Shown piece by piece: positions 1 to 8,577 of a stretch of 64,000 nt of DNA. Location: the NCBI GenBank assembly GCA_937888905.1, contig CALATA010000021.1, positions 310,001 to 374,000 on the forward strand, read 5' to 3'. Under the pieces are notes generated by a model, which was given only the letters and a program-made list of their open reading frames with translations, made no database searches and was not told the origin of the DNA. Origin of the DNA: Terrimonas sp937888905. GTDB taxonomy: Bacteria > Bacteroidota > Bacteroidia > Chitinophagales > Chitinophagaceae. Position 1 is the first letter of the stretch. Every line of letters begins with the position of its first letter. A program made the position numbers and the translations under genes.

Positions 1-2
1 AC

Positions 3-503
3 CCGATCGGGTTGGAAGACTGGCGCCAATACGTGCCTTATATGCCAGTGGAAGAATGGTACCAGGAAGAATTGAAGCAGACATACGAAAGCATCCGCCA
101 ATATCAACTTACATTTTATTATGATAATAAATGGAAACCTGCTTACGACCGTTGGGTGAATATGCTTGCCGGCTGGACCACCAACATCGATTATCCGCGC
201 ATTGCCTGGAACTCCGCGTTGTTGTATGACATGATCTTTACACAACCCGTATGTTATGAATTTGATCAACTGCGCATGCCGGTGTTGCTGATCATCGGTC
301 AACGCGACCGCACAGCCCTGGGCAAGAACAAGGCGCCTGCCGGTGTACGCGGACAGTTAGGTAATTATCCTGTACTGGGTAAAAAAACAGCGGCCCTTAT
401 CAAGGGCTCCACACTGGTGGAAATCGAAGGCATCGGCCATCTCCCGCATATAGAAGCGTATGAAAAATTTATCGCACCTTTGAAGGCATTCCTGAAAAAA
501 TAA
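3..503 (+). CDS. alpha/beta hydrolase, 3' part (left edge)
   Basis: The reading frame is open to the left edge, and the first visible residues (PIGLEDWRQYVPY) look like the cap region of alpha/beta-hydrolase fold enzymes, so the N-terminal half with the nucleophile is outside the window. The visible part shows a strand and the likely catalytic acid (LLIIGQRDRTALG) and the C-terminal catalytic histidine (GIGHLPHIEAYEKF). Family members hydrolyse esters or similar bonds; the substrate cannot be read from this fragment. It ends 7 nt before the next gene, so the two are probably cotranscribed. The TTG at 12 is an internal codon, not a start. Confidence 0.75.
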   Translation, partial: PIGLEDWRQYVPYMPVEEWYQEELKQTYESIRQYQLTFYYDNKWKPAYDRWVNMLAGWTTNIDYPRIAWNSALLYDMIFTQPVCYEFDQLRMPVLLIIGQRDRTALGKNKAPAGVRGQLGNYPVLGKKTAALIKGSTLVEIEGIGHLPHIEAYEKFIAPLKAFLKK

Positions 504-510
504 AAGCGTA

Positions 511-1497
511 TTGAAGAGCAGACTCGCAAGATGGGGCATTGATGGTTTTCTGCTGGCGATCATTGCCATGATCATGCTGGCTTACCTGGTGCCCGGGCCC
601 GGCCTCGCCAAAGAACCTTTTTCACTCGAAGAAGCGGCCAACTATGGCGTATCAATCATTTTCTTTTTTTATGGCTTGCGGCTTAGTCCCAGGGCCATGC
701 GCGAAGGACTGGCCAACTGGAAAATGCATGTGCTGATCCAGGCAACCACTTTTATCTTTTTTCCTTTACTAGCATTGGCCGTAAAACCATTTTTCCATTC
801 GCAAGAGGGCATACTGCTATGGCAGGCTATTTTCTTTTTAGCAGCACTGCCTTCCACCGTATCTTCTTCCGTGGTAATGGTATCGATCGCACGGGGCAAT
901 ATTCCTGCTGCCATTTTCAATGCAGGCATTTCCTCGTTGCTGGGTCTTGTGTTTACGCCTTTATGGACCGGATTGTTCATTACCTCCAATAGCGAAGTGC
1001 ATGCGGACACAAGCCAGATCGTTGGCAAACTTCTGTTACAGGTTTTGCTCCCGGTAGTATTGGGATTGTTATTGCATCGTTACTGGGGTGCATTCGCAGA
1101 AACGCATAAAAAGAAATTGAAACTGTTTGATCAGACCGTAATCCTGCTCATCATTTATACTTCCTTCTGTCATTCTTTTTACCTTCATTTGTTTGATAAT
1201 TTTACCGCAGGCGGATTGCTCTTGCTGGGTGCCGGCATGCTCACCCTTTTCCTGGCGGTAATGGGCATTGTGTATGGTATTTCGCAATTGCTTGGTTTTT
1301 CAGCAGCGGATCGTATTACCGTTATTTTCTGCGGTTCAAAAAAATCACTGGTACACGGAACGGTAATGGCGAATGTATTATTTGCAGGAAGCGCGGCAAC
1401 CGGTATCTTGTTATTGCCACTTATGTTTTATCATGCCTTGCAGTTGATAGCGGCCAGTATACTGGCGCAGGCTGCGGCAAAAAGACAGATCAACTGA
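511..1497 (+). CDS. bile acid:sodium symporter family protein (SBF-like)
   Basis: A 328-residue polytopic inner-membrane protein with about nine or ten hydrophobic segments. It resembles the SBF-like (YfeH/PF13593) branch of the bile acid:sodium symporter superfamily, including the pattern FFYGLRLSPRAMREGLANWKMH and a late CGSKKSLVHG segment. The transported solute is not known for most of this branch; an organic anion cotransported with sodium is a family-level guess. The start is TTG at 511, the codon that fits the expected N-terminus (short positive stretch, then a helix). It ends 1 nt before the next permease, which suggests translational coupling. Confidence 0.8.
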   Translation: MKSRLARWGIDGFLLAIIAMIMLAYLVPGPGLAKEPFSLEEAANYGVSIIFFFYGLRLSPRAMREGLANWKMHVLIQATTFIFFPLLALAVKPFFHSQEGILLWQAIFFLAALPSTVSSSVVMVSIARGNIPAAIFNAGISSLLGLVFTPLWTGLFITSNSEVHADTSQIVGKLLLQVLLPVVLGLLLHRYWGAFAETHKKKLKLFDQTVILLIIYTSFCHSFYLHLFDNFTAGGLLLLGAGMLTLFLAVMGIVYGISQLLGFSAADRITVIFCGSKKSLVHGTVMANVLFAGSAATGILLLPLMFYHALQLIAASILAQAAAKRQIN

Positions 1498-1498
1498 T

Positions 1499-2407
1499 AT
1501 GGCTGCTTTTATCCTGATCGGCATATGTATTTTAGCGGGATTCCTGTTCCGCCGCTCGGGCCTGTTGCCGGAGGGGTCACACAAGAGCATTAATGTCTGG
1601 ATTATTTATCTCGCGCTGCCCGCCGTTTCTTTTAAATATTTACCGCATATCCGCTGGAGCCCTGAATTGATCTTTCCTGCAGTAAGCCCGTTGATCATCT
1701 GGCTGGCAGGCTGGTTATGGGTAAAAGTATATGCATCGCAACGCCGTTTACCCAAACCCGCCGAAGGCGGATTGAAACTGACCGCCGGATTGGCCAATAC
1801 CTCTTTTGTTGGCTTTCCCCTGGTAACGGCCTGGTTTGGCGAACACGAATTAGGAACGGCCATCATTTGCGACCAGGTAACCTTTATTCTCTTATCTACT
1901 GCCGGTATCATCGTTGCGATGAACTCGTCCGAATCGCATACGTTGCAACCGAAAGTGCTGGTGCAAAAGCTTATCAGGTTTCCACCGTTGATCGGTTGCA
2001 TAGCAGCATTGATACTGCCGCATTTTTTTAATCTGCAACCGCTGGATCCGCTGTTCAATACATTGGCCGCTACGGTGGGACCACTCGCTCTTTTCTCCAT
2101 CGGATTACAATTGAATTTTCAGGGTTGGCGGGAGGAGGTACACCCTATCGCGTTTACTTTATTATACAAACTGATTGCTGCACCGCTCATCCTGCTGCTG
2201 ATCGCTTTCTTTTTACAAATGAAAGGAGTGATTGCGCAGGTAACCGTGTTTGAAGCGGCCATGCCTACCCTGCTATCTTCCGGCATCATTGCCGATCAAT
2301 ACAATCTGCATCCAAGACTGGCGAGCCTGGTGATCGGCATAGGTATTTTATTGGCGTTTATCACTACAGCGGGATGGTTCTGGATTATCCGGCAGGTACT
2401 CATTTGA
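1499..2407 (+). CDS. AEC family permease (auxin efflux carrier-like)
   Basis: A 302-residue membrane protein with about ten hydrophobic segments. It has the typical start of the AEC family (ILIGICILAGFLFRRSGLLPE) and the conserved asparagine-containing motif LANTSFVGFPL in the fifth helix region. Bacterial members export or import small organic acids; the substrate here is unknown. The ATG lies directly behind the TGA of the SBF-like gene (TGATATG), so the two permeases form a tight pair. Its own stop codon is half of the palindrome TGATCA (2405-2410), whose other half is the stop of the gene on the opposite strand. Confidence 0.85.
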   Translation: MAAFILIGICILAGFLFRRSGLLPEGSHKSINVWIIYLALPAVSFKYLPHIRWSPELIFPAVSPLIIWLAGWLWVKVYASQRRLPKPAEGGLKLTAGLANTSFVGFPLVTAWFGEHELGTAIICDQVTFILLSTAGIIVAMNSSESHTLQPKVLVQKLIRFPPLIGCIAALILPHFFNLQPLDPLFNTLAATVGPLALFSIGLQLNFQGWREEVHPIAFTLLYKLIAAPLILLLIAFFLQMKGVIAQVTVFEAAMPTLLSSGIIADQYNLHPRLASLVIGIGILLAFITTAGWFWIIRQVLI

Positions 2408-2848
2408 TCATTGTGTATTGAAACGCACCAGGTATTCTCCGGTTGTTTGTCCTTCGGCCATTAAATTGGGCGCCAATACCAGCCGGTAGGTTCCGGTTTT
2501 TCCCAATTGATAGGTAAGTGTGTTGCCGAACGGACCGTCGGCCGTACTGTCGGGTATAAACAATTGACTGAAGCGCAGGTTGAGGCCGGGTGTAAGGGCG
2601 ACCAGTTCAGCTTCGAGATGAACGGGCTTGTCTACCCGCAGATAGCAGCTTACCGTCTTGCCGCTGTCGAGATATCCGTAAATGGGACCGACCGCGGTGT
2701 CGGGAGTCAATACTACTGTAAAACTTGTATCATGAACAGGTTTCATGGCAATAACGCCCTCTGGATCGGGAATCGTGGCCTTGGATTCTCCTTTATCGCG
2801 GCAGGCGAAAAGACCAAACAACAGGAGGAATGGCAAGAAGTTTTTCAT
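2408..2848 (-). CDS. small lipoprotein of unknown function
   Basis: A 146-residue protein with a lipoprotein signal peptide: a hydrophobic stretch, then LFGLFAC with the lipidated cysteine at residue 16. The mature part is beta-rich and ends in a segment (GKTGTYRLVLAPNLMAEGQTTGEYLVRF) like the pre-peptidase C-terminal or PPC-type beta sandwiches seen on secreted Bacteroidota proteins. I do not recognise a named family. It lies just downstream of the ABC exporter on the same strand (27 nt gap), so it may share its transcript. It converges on the AEC permease with no bases between the stops. Confidence 0.7.
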   Translation of the reverse strand: MKNFLPFLLLFGLFACRDKGESKATIPDPEGVIAMKPVHDTSFTVVLTPDTAVGPIYGYLDSGKTVSCYLRVDKPVHLEAELVALTPGLNLRFSQLFIPDSTADGPFGNTLTYQLGKTGTYRLVLAPNLMAEGQTTGEYLVRFNTQ

Positions 2849-2875
2849 AACTTTTTTACCACAAATAACTTGCCG

Positions 2876-4636
2876 TTATCCCGCTACTACTTCGTCACGG
2901 CGCTCACCGATCTGCTGTCGCCACATGGCATAATACAGGCCTTTTTGTTCTACCAGCTCTGCATGGGTGCCTTGCTCCGCCACCTTTCCTTTTTCCAGTA
3001 CAATGATCTTATCGGCATGCAGGATGGTCGATAAGCGATGGGCAATGAGTATGGTCATTGGATCGCGCTGGCTGGAAATAGTTCTGACGGTTTCGGTGAT
3101 GGCCTGTTCTGTAAGGGAATCCAATGCCGATGTAGCTTCGTCAAATATCAATAAGCGCGGGTGACGCAGCAATGCCCTGGCGATAGCGATGCGTTGTTTT
3201 TCTCCGCCGCTCAACTTCATTCCTCCTTCCCCCAGCAATGTATCCAGCCCGCGCCCGGAGCGGCTTAACAAGCCGTCACAGGATGCGCGATGAAGCGCCT
3301 CAATCATCTCTTCTTCCGTCGCCGATGGTTTTACAAAAAGCAGGTTGTCTCTTATCGTTCCAAAGAAGAGTTGTGTTTCCTGCGTTACAAATCCGATCTG
3401 CCGGCGCATATCATTATAACGGATACCATCAGATGGCAGGTCATTGAAATAAATATGTCCCTCAACAGGAAGATACAAACCCACCAGCAACTTCACCAGC
3501 GTCGATTTACCCGAGCCTGAAGGACCGACAAATGCGATGGTCTCCCCTTTTTTTATTTTGAATGACAACCCGTCGATGGCATTCTGATGTGAGCTCTGGT
3601 GGCGGAACACCACTTCTTTAAATTCCAGTGTTTCCAATTCTCCCAGTTGCAGTGGTTCCGCCGGGCGCGCCTCAACAGGTTTGTTCATCAGTTTATCAAA
3701 ATTCATCACCGATGCTTCTGCTTCGCGATAAGTAAGAATGATCGTTCCCAGGTCTTGCAAAGGCCCGAAGATGGTGGTGGAAATAAACTGCATACTGATC
3801 AGTTCACCGGTGGTCAATACATGACGGAAAATGAGCCACAATAGAATAAACAAGATAGATTGCCGGAGTAAGGTAAGCGCAGAACTTTGCAGGAAACTCA
3901 GCGTGCGCACCTTTCTTACTTTCGTCATTTCAAGATCAAAGATCTTCTGTGTTTGCAGCCGCAATCTTTTTACTTCGGGATACGTAAGTCCCAGGCTTTT
4001 TACCAGTTCGATATTGCGCAGTGATTCCGTAATGGCACCGGACATCTGGTTTGTTTCGCGGTTGATGGAGCGCTGGATCGTTTTTATTTTTTTACTGAGC
4101 AATCCGGTCAGTCCGCCAAGCACCAGTACGCCGATGACGAATACGGGAATCAGCAGCCAATGTTTGGTAACGGCATACCAGATCAGGAAACCTATTCCGA
4201 TCACGGATGAAAACAGCACGTTGATGAAAGCGCTGATGAAACGTTCGGTGTCTGTGCGCACCTTCTGCAACATCGACAGGGTTTCGCCGCTGCGCTGGTT
4301 CTCAAATTCCTGGAAGGAAAGCCGGAGTGTTTGTTTCAGTCCATCATTAAAAATCTGCAACCCGAAACGTTGCACGGCCAGCCGCATCACGTATTCCTGG
4401 AATGTTTTTGCCAATCGTGCAAGCAAGGCAATACCTACTGCTACGATCAGCCAGAATAGTACGCCTTTCACGAGTTCATTTTCCGGTCTGTCGCCGGGAT
4501 GCAGGGCGTATTCATCGATGATTTTTCCGAAGATGAGCGGATCAACCAGCGTGAGCAATTGCGCCAATCCGGCCAGCAACAGCGACCATATGATGAGAGC
4601 CCTTTGCGGGCGGAGATAATGCCAGAGTGTTTTCAA
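2876..4636 (-). CDS. ABC transporter, fused permease and ATPase (MsbA/Sav1866 type)
   Basis: A 586-residue half-exporter that would work as a homodimer in the inner membrane. Residues 1-310 carry six transmembrane helices. The nucleotide-binding domain follows: Walker A GPSGSGKST at 371-379, Q-loop near 419, signature LSGGE at 475-479, Walker B LLIFDE at 495-500 and switch histidine H533 in IAHR. All catalytic positions are present. Family members export lipids, drugs or peptides; the cargo is not predictable. The start appears to be TTG at 4636, because MKTLWHYLRPQR is the normal N-terminus of this subfamily. That codon lies inside the TTCAAAA block of a heptamer array, so the array abuts the gene. 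Confidence 0.9.
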   Translation of the reverse strand: MKTLWHYLRPQRALIIWSLLLAGLAQLLTLVDPLIFGKIIDEYALHPGDRPENELVKGVLFWLIVAVGIALLARLAKTFQEYVMRLAVQRFGLQIFNDGLKQTLRLSFQEFENQRSGETLSMLQKVRTDTERFISAFINVLFSSVIGIGFLIWYAVTKHWLLIPVFVIGVLVLGGLTGLLSKKIKTIQRSINRETNQMSGAITESLRNIELVKSLGLTYPEVKRLRLQTQKIFDLEMTKVRKVRTLSFLQSSALTLLRQSILFILLWLIFRHVLTTGELISMQFISTTIFGPLQDLGTIILTYREAEASVMNFDKLMNKPVEARPAEPLQLGELETLEFKEVVFRHQSSHQNAIDGLSFKIKKGETIAFVGPSGSGKSTLVKLLVGLYLPVEGHIYFNDLPSDGIRYNDMRRQIGFVTQETQLFFGTIRDNLLFVKPSATEEEMIEALHRASCDGLLSRSGRGLDTLLGEGGMKLSGGEKQRIAIARALLRHPRLLIFDEATSALDSLTEQAITETVRTISSQRDPMTILIAHRLSTILHADKIIVLEKGKVAEQGTHAELVEQKGLYYAMWRQQIGERRDEVVAG

Positions 4637-4735
4637 AATTCAAAAAGTGAATGGTGAATCGTGAATCGTCAATAGCTGTTTACTATTACTTAATACTTAC
4701 TACTTATTACTTACAACTTACAACTCAACTAAGGT
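4632..4735. repeat. degenerate heptamer array A
   Basis: Three blocks in order on the + strand. First, TTCAAAATTCAAAAAG (4632-4647). Second, four 7-mers of the form TSAATNG in exact register at 4648, 4655, 4662 and 4669 (TGAATGG, TGAATCG, TGAATCG, TCAATAG). Third, after CTGTTT, 7-mers of the form CTTANNN up to about 4729. Variation falls at fixed positions within the unit. The array separates the ABC exporter start codon from the terminator of the upstream gene. Confidence 0.85.
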
Positions 4736-4737
4736 AC

Positions 4738-4766
4738 AAAAAAAGCCGCCCTTAACAGGACGGCTT
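4738..4766 (-). terminator. intrinsic terminator of the DUF6600 gene
   Basis: On the minus strand AAGCCGTCC, a six-base loop and GGGCGGCTT (one mismatch) are followed by a run of seven T. It lies 19 nt after the stop of the DUF6600 gene. Confidence 0.8.
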
Positions 4767-4784
4767 ACTAAAGCTTAAAAACTA

Positions 4785-6182
4785 CTAGCCTCTTCCGAAG
4801 CGGCGTGCGCCACCTCCGTCATTACCTCTGCGTTCGCCACCACCACTGCGGTTCTCCATCCGTGGTTGCTCACGACGTTCAAACTGCGGGCGCGATTGCT
4901 GCTGCGGCTGACGCGGCTGTTCTGTTCTGATCTCGCGGCGCGGCGGCTGTTGCTGCTGCGGGCGATCAAATGTATTGTTACGTTGCGGTGTTGCATTCTC
5001 CTGGCGATTGCCGCGGTTTGGCCGGTCAAATACATTGGGCCTGTCTGCGGGACGGTTGTTATCCGTTTGTTCACGACGCGGAGGAGTTGTACGTTCCGGT
5101 CTGTTGTTATTGTTGTTATTTCCCCGGTCAAATACACTCCGTCCCGGCGTGTTGCCGCGATCGGGTGTAGCCGGTGTGTTGTTGTTATCGTTTCTGTTAC
5201 CACGATCGAAACGGTTGGGACGATCGTTGTTGTTGTTACCGCGATCGTTGTTATTATTTACGTCACGGTTAGGGCGATCAAATACATTGCTGCGGCCCGG
5301 ACGATCATTGCCATTCGCTCTTTCGTTTCTGTCGTTGTTATTACGATTAGGTCTGTCAAATGTGTTACCACGATTGTTACCGGCTGTGCGATCATTGCGG
5401 TCATAGCGATCGAAACGTTGCGGCGCAAAATTGCGGTTGTTGTCGCGGTTCACCGAAGGTCTGTAGACAGACACCTGGTTGTTGCGGAATCCTGCGCGGC
5501 CGGGACGGTCTGCATCACGGAACCGTGCGGGGCGGATGGTACCTGCATAACGCTCGGCATCTCTCCTGCCCGGACCACCGGAGATAAACACATTCGAACG
5601 GCGATTGTAATTATTGATGATGGTTGTGTTATTAATGATCGTTACGTTGCGGCTGCGCGGTACGCAGTAATCATAAATGCGTGGAGAAGAAATATAACGG
5701 CGTGGCGCAAAACACCAGTAAGAGGAAGGAGGGTTATATCCACCAAATCCTATGCTGATGCTGATACCCGGACGAAGCGGAGCCCATCCGTAGTAATCGC
5801 CACCATCGCGCCAGGCAACCCAGGCGGGCGACCACTCATAACCCGGCATCCACATCCAGCCACCATAACCGGCATCATAAAACCAGCGGCCGTAGTGGAA
5901 AGGCGCCCATCCCCAATCATAATCAGACACCCACATCCATTCATATTCATCTGTCCATACCCAGTGCCCGCCGGTGCTGTAAGGCTGGAACTCGGGTCCC
6001 ATATTGGGCATCCACACATATCCGTAATCCGGATAATCTATCCAGCGCCCGTGAGGACTCAGCTCATCGTAGAACGTCTGGTAAGTTACGCTGACACCTA
6101 CCTGGGCATTCGCCTGCTGTCTGACAGATCCTGCCAGCAAAAAGGCCAAAGCGAGCGTGAGTGTTGCAAGTACGCGTTTCAT
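4785..6182 (-). CDS. DUF6600/YXWGXW secreted protein with Asn/Arg-rich tail
   Basis: A 465-residue secreted protein. Residues 1-26 form a signal peptide (cleavage near ANAQ). Residues 30-180 are the aromatic-rich DUF6600 module, with repeated W, Y and G patterns (YDELSPHGRWIDYPDYGYVW, GHWVW, WGWAPFHYGRW, WVAWRDGGDYYGWAPL). From about 230 to the end the protein is low complexity, rich in Asn, Arg and Gln, with recurring units such as NVFDRPNR, NTFDRPNR and SVFDRGNN. Proteins of this type are predicted to be periplasmic or surface exposed; no biochemical role is established. The strongly basic tail could bind nucleic acid or acidic polymer, which is a guess. An intrinsic terminator follows. Confidence 0.85.
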   Translation of the reverse strand: MKRVLATLTLALAFLLAGSVRQQANAQVGVSVTYQTFYDELSPHGRWIDYPDYGYVWMPNMGPEFQPYSTGGHWVWTDEYEWMWVSDYDWGWAPFHYGRWFYDAGYGGWMWMPGYEWSPAWVAWRDGGDYYGWAPLRPGISISIGFGGYNPPSSYWCFAPRRYISSPRIYDYCVPRSRNVTIINNTTIINNYNRRSNVFISGGPGRRDAERYAGTIRPARFRDADRPGRAGFRNNQVSVYRPSVNRDNNRNFAPQRFDRYDRNDRTAGNNRGNTFDRPNRNNNDRNERANGNDRPGRSNVFDRPNRDVNNNNDRGNNNNDRPNRFDRGNRNDNNNTPATPDRGNTPGRSVFDRGNNNNNNRPERTTPPRREQTDNNRPADRPNVFDRPNRGNRQENATPQRNNTFDRPQQQQPPRREIRTEQPRQPQQQSRPQFERREQPRMENRSGGGERRGNDGGGARRFGRG

Positions 6183-6393
6183 GGTTAAAAATTTATTTGT
6201 TTAAAATCACCGGGGTCGCCGGCAGGCATCGTTGCATTAAAAAGAGCTATTATTATGCCATGCGGTTGCACGTAAAACGTCCAGTAACAAGTGTTAGCAA
6301 AACTTTTGGCTAATTTTTTTAACAGCGCGGATGTGGTAACTTTAAGTCAAAGGATTTGTTAACACTTTTCACTAAAAGGTTAAAATAAATAGC

Positions 6394-7248
6394 ATGGATC
6401 AGCGCATTATCGACCTCTATGACGAATATACTCACCGTCCGCTGACGCGGCCGGAATTTCTCCGCCGCCTGGCCCTGCTGGCCGGTGGCATGACAGCCGC
6501 ACTTGCCCTGTTACCGCGCATTGAAGTAAATGCCGCCAATGCCAGCGTAACCACGGAAGCCGATCTCTTTACCGAACGCGTCAAATACAAAGGTGTAAAC
6601 GGGGAAATGGAAGCCTACGTGGCAAGACCCAAAGAAGAAAAACCTTATCCCGCAGTTATTATTATTCATGAAAATCGCGGACTCAATGCACACATCGAAG
6701 ATGTAGCACGCAGGGCCGCACAGGCCGGTTACCTGGCCGTTGCGCCCAACGCCCTGGCAGTACTTGGTGGTACACCTGCGAACGACGATGATGCAAGACA
6801 GCTTTTCCAGGAGCTAAAGCAGCAAGACAGCATTGAAAATTTCGTGCTCGCATTTCCCTATTTAAAAACCAGAAAAGACTACAACGGTAAAGCTGGTTGT
6901 GTAGGTTTTTGCTGGGGAGGTGCCATGGCCAATACATTGGCGGTAAGACAGGCGGAAGGTCTGCTCGCAGCAGTGGTATTCTACGGCCGCCAGCCCGCAT
7001 CAGCCGATGTGGGGAAAATAAAAGCCGCTGTTCAGTTGCATTATGCCGGCCTAGATACCCGCATCAACGAAGGAATAGACGCCTATGAAAAAGCATTGAA
7101 AGAACACAAAATCAACTACGAACAATATGTGTACCCCGGTGTGAACCACGCTTTTCACAACGACACGGCTCCCACACGCTATGATGCAGCGGCTGCCAAA
7201 CTCGCCTGGTCGCGCACACTGGCCTTTTTTGAGCGTTATCTCGCCTGA
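6394..7248 (+). CDS. dienelactone hydrolase family protein
   Basis: A 284-residue alpha/beta hydrolase of the dienelactone hydrolase family. The family's catalytic cysteine is in GFCWGG (C173), the acid is probably D221 and the histidine is H252 in NHAFHND; the conserved glutamate of HENRG (E93) is also present. A hydrophobic, twin-residue-rich N-terminus (residues 20-48, ending VNAANA) suggests export to the periplasm. Such enzymes open lactones in aromatic degradation, but most genomic members have unknown substrates. It stands alone, with a near-consensus -7 element (TAACTTTA, one mismatch) at 6337. Confidence 0.85.
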   Translation: MDQRIIDLYDEYTHRPLTRPEFLRRLALLAGGMTAALALLPRIEVNAANASVTTEADLFTERVKYKGVNGEMEAYVARPKEEKPYPAVIIIHENRGLNAHIEDVARRAAQAGYLAVAPNALAVLGGTPANDDDARQLFQELKQQDSIENFVLAFPYLKTRKDYNGKAGCVGFCWGGAMANTLAVRQAEGLLAAVVFYGRQPASADVGKIKAAVQLHYAGLDTRINEGIDAYEKALKEHKINYEQYVYPGVNHAFHNDTAPTRYDAAAAKLAWSRTLAFFERYLA

Positions 7249-7263
7249 GAAAAAGGGGCGGGT

Positions 7264-7271
7264 TATATTTG
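7264..7271 (+). promoter_or_regulatory. Bacteroidota -7 element TATATTTG
   Basis: Matches TAnnTTTG and ends 3 nt before the ATG at 7275, which predicts a leaderless or nearly leaderless mRNA. The TTG inside the box is easily mistaken for a start codon. Confidence 0.65.
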
Positions 7272-7274
7272 CGT

Positions 7275-7928
7275 ATGCAACCGCTGATGGATCATTATAA
7301 AATCCTCGAGCTGCAACCACCTGTGACGCTGGACGATGTCAAAAAGGCTTACAGGAAAATGGCGCAGAAATATCATCCCGATAAAAACGGCGACGACCCT
7401 TATGCACGCGCTTATTTTTATGCGGTAAAAGAAGCCTACGAAACACTGACCGATCCGCATAAAAAGCAGGAATACCTGCAGCAACGCTGGTACGAAAAAA
7501 GTACCGGCCGCAAACCGGAAGCAGTCATCATCACACCTGAATATATTCTTCAGCAATTCATCAAACTGGAAAAAAATGCAGGAGGTATGGAAATGGCTCC
7601 GCATCAGGCAAAAGAAATAAGCAGCCGCATACAGCAACTGCTTACTTCTGATATTATCGAAAGATTGAATGATTTTAATGAAAGGCAGATCAACGATACG
7701 ATCGGCGATCTCATTCTCCGCATCACGGTGCGTATGCCCTGGCCTGTGATCAATGAAGCCACTGCCCCTCTCTCCAAATTGCAGGTTTCTTCCCGGATAC
7801 GCTCATCAGTTGACAAGCAAACTTCGGGCGCTTTGCAGGATTATCGCTGGTCGAAGTTCCGCGTGGCAGTCATCCTTCTGGTCACCGCACTGGTCAGCCT
7901 GTTGATCTGGCTGGTGGCTTCCGTATAA
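7275..7928 (+). CDS. J-domain protein with C-terminal membrane anchor
   Basis: A 217-residue protein. Residues 7-70 form a J domain with the diagnostic HPD (KYHPDKNGDD), so it should stimulate a DnaK-type Hsp70. A linker of about 110 residues without recognisable domains follows, then one transmembrane helix near the C-terminus (VAVILLVTALVSLLIWLVASV), giving a tail-anchored topology with the J domain in the cytoplasm. It has no Gly/Phe or zinc-finger region, so it is not classical DnaJ. I chose ATG 7275 because a -7 box ends 3 nt upstream; ATG 7287 (MDHYKIL) is also possible. Its TAA and the stop of the opposing gene form the palindrome TAATTA. Confidence 0.8.
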   Translation: MQPLMDHYKILELQPPVTLDDVKKAYRKMAQKYHPDKNGDDPYARAYFYAVKEAYETLTDPHKKQEYLQQRWYEKSTGRKPEAVIITPEYILQQFIKLEKNAGGMEMAPHQAKEISSRIQQLLTSDIIERLNDFNERQINDTIGDLILRITVRMPWPVINEATAPLSKLQVSSRIRSSVDKQTSGALQDYRWSKFRVAVILLVTALVSLLIWLVASV

Positions 7929-8489
7929 TTATTCGTCACTTCCCGACAAGGTGTTACCGATCTTGTGCATGATGTTGGAAACCGGACCTTCCATCTTGTT
8001 GGTACGATCGTCCAGTGTTTCGTCTTTTAATACGGTGCCAAGCTGTAATGCCGCGGGCAAATGCGCCAATATATCGTGACGTTCGCCGTTCAGCAAATCT
8101 TTCACGTTATCCGGTGTCGCGTTTTCTCCCAACCTTTTCTTGATCTCGCTGATGGCTTCGTCGGCAATATTTTCCATATGGCGTTCTGTTTCATCGGCGC
8201 TCGCGCCGGCGTAATTCGCCACTTTTTCGACGGCTTGTTTTTCGCGGCCATCATAAAGAATATGCAGCCAGTCTTCATTTGTACCGCTTTGAAGCAGGCT
8301 TTGGCAATTTTCATGATTACGTGTAAACTTGAATATGCCGGTAAGAACAGCGGGTAACGCAGCCTGTGCAAGATTTTCGCCAACGGTCTGGTGCCATTTT
8401 TCCTTGGTCTCCTGGCTGTTGGGACTGATCTTATGCAGTGGAGCATATCCCAGCGTTTCCTGTATCGTTTGAATAAGATGTGTTGCCAT
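7929..8489 (-). CDS. hypothetical protein, 186 aa
   Basis: A soluble, mostly helical protein with no signal peptide or membrane segment; I do not recognise the family. Sequence such as SQETKEKWHQTVGENLAQAALPAVLTGIF and SADETERHMENIADEAISEIKKRLG suggests a helical bundle. The ATG at 8489 (MATHLIQTIQETLG) is preferred over an upstream GTG at 8531, which would add an unlikely aromatic stretch. It lies between an ABC-F gene (divergent) and a J-domain gene (convergent, zero gap). Confidence 0.65.
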   Translation of the reverse strand: MATHLIQTIQETLGYAPLHKISPNSQETKEKWHQTVGENLAQAALPAVLTGIFKFTRNHENCQSLLQSGTNEDWLHILYDGREKQAVEKVANYAGASADETERHMENIADEAISEIKKRLGENATPDNVKDLLNGERHDILAHLPAALQLGTVLKDETLDDRTNKMEGPVSNIMHKIGNTLSGSDE

Positions 8490-8565
8490 AACAAATGGTT
8501 TAGAATATATATAATAAAAAAACTGTGCCACAAACCCGGCATGCCGGAAACCGTAAGTCCTTCGT

Positions 8566-8573
8566 TATCTTTG
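8566..8573 (+). promoter_or_regulatory. Bacteroidota -7 element TATCTTTG
   Basis: Matches TAnnTTTG and ends 4 nt before the ATG of the ABC-F gene at 8578, so the transcription start should fall on or next to the start codon. Confidence 0.7.
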
Positions 8574-8577
8574 CGCC

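Noticed and set aside
4866..6188. 440-residue + strand frame opposite the DUF6600 gene
   Set aside because: Composition (Ile/Val/Arg-rich, no domains) is the mirror of the Asn/Arg repeats; the minus gene has a signal peptide, a known domain and a terminator.
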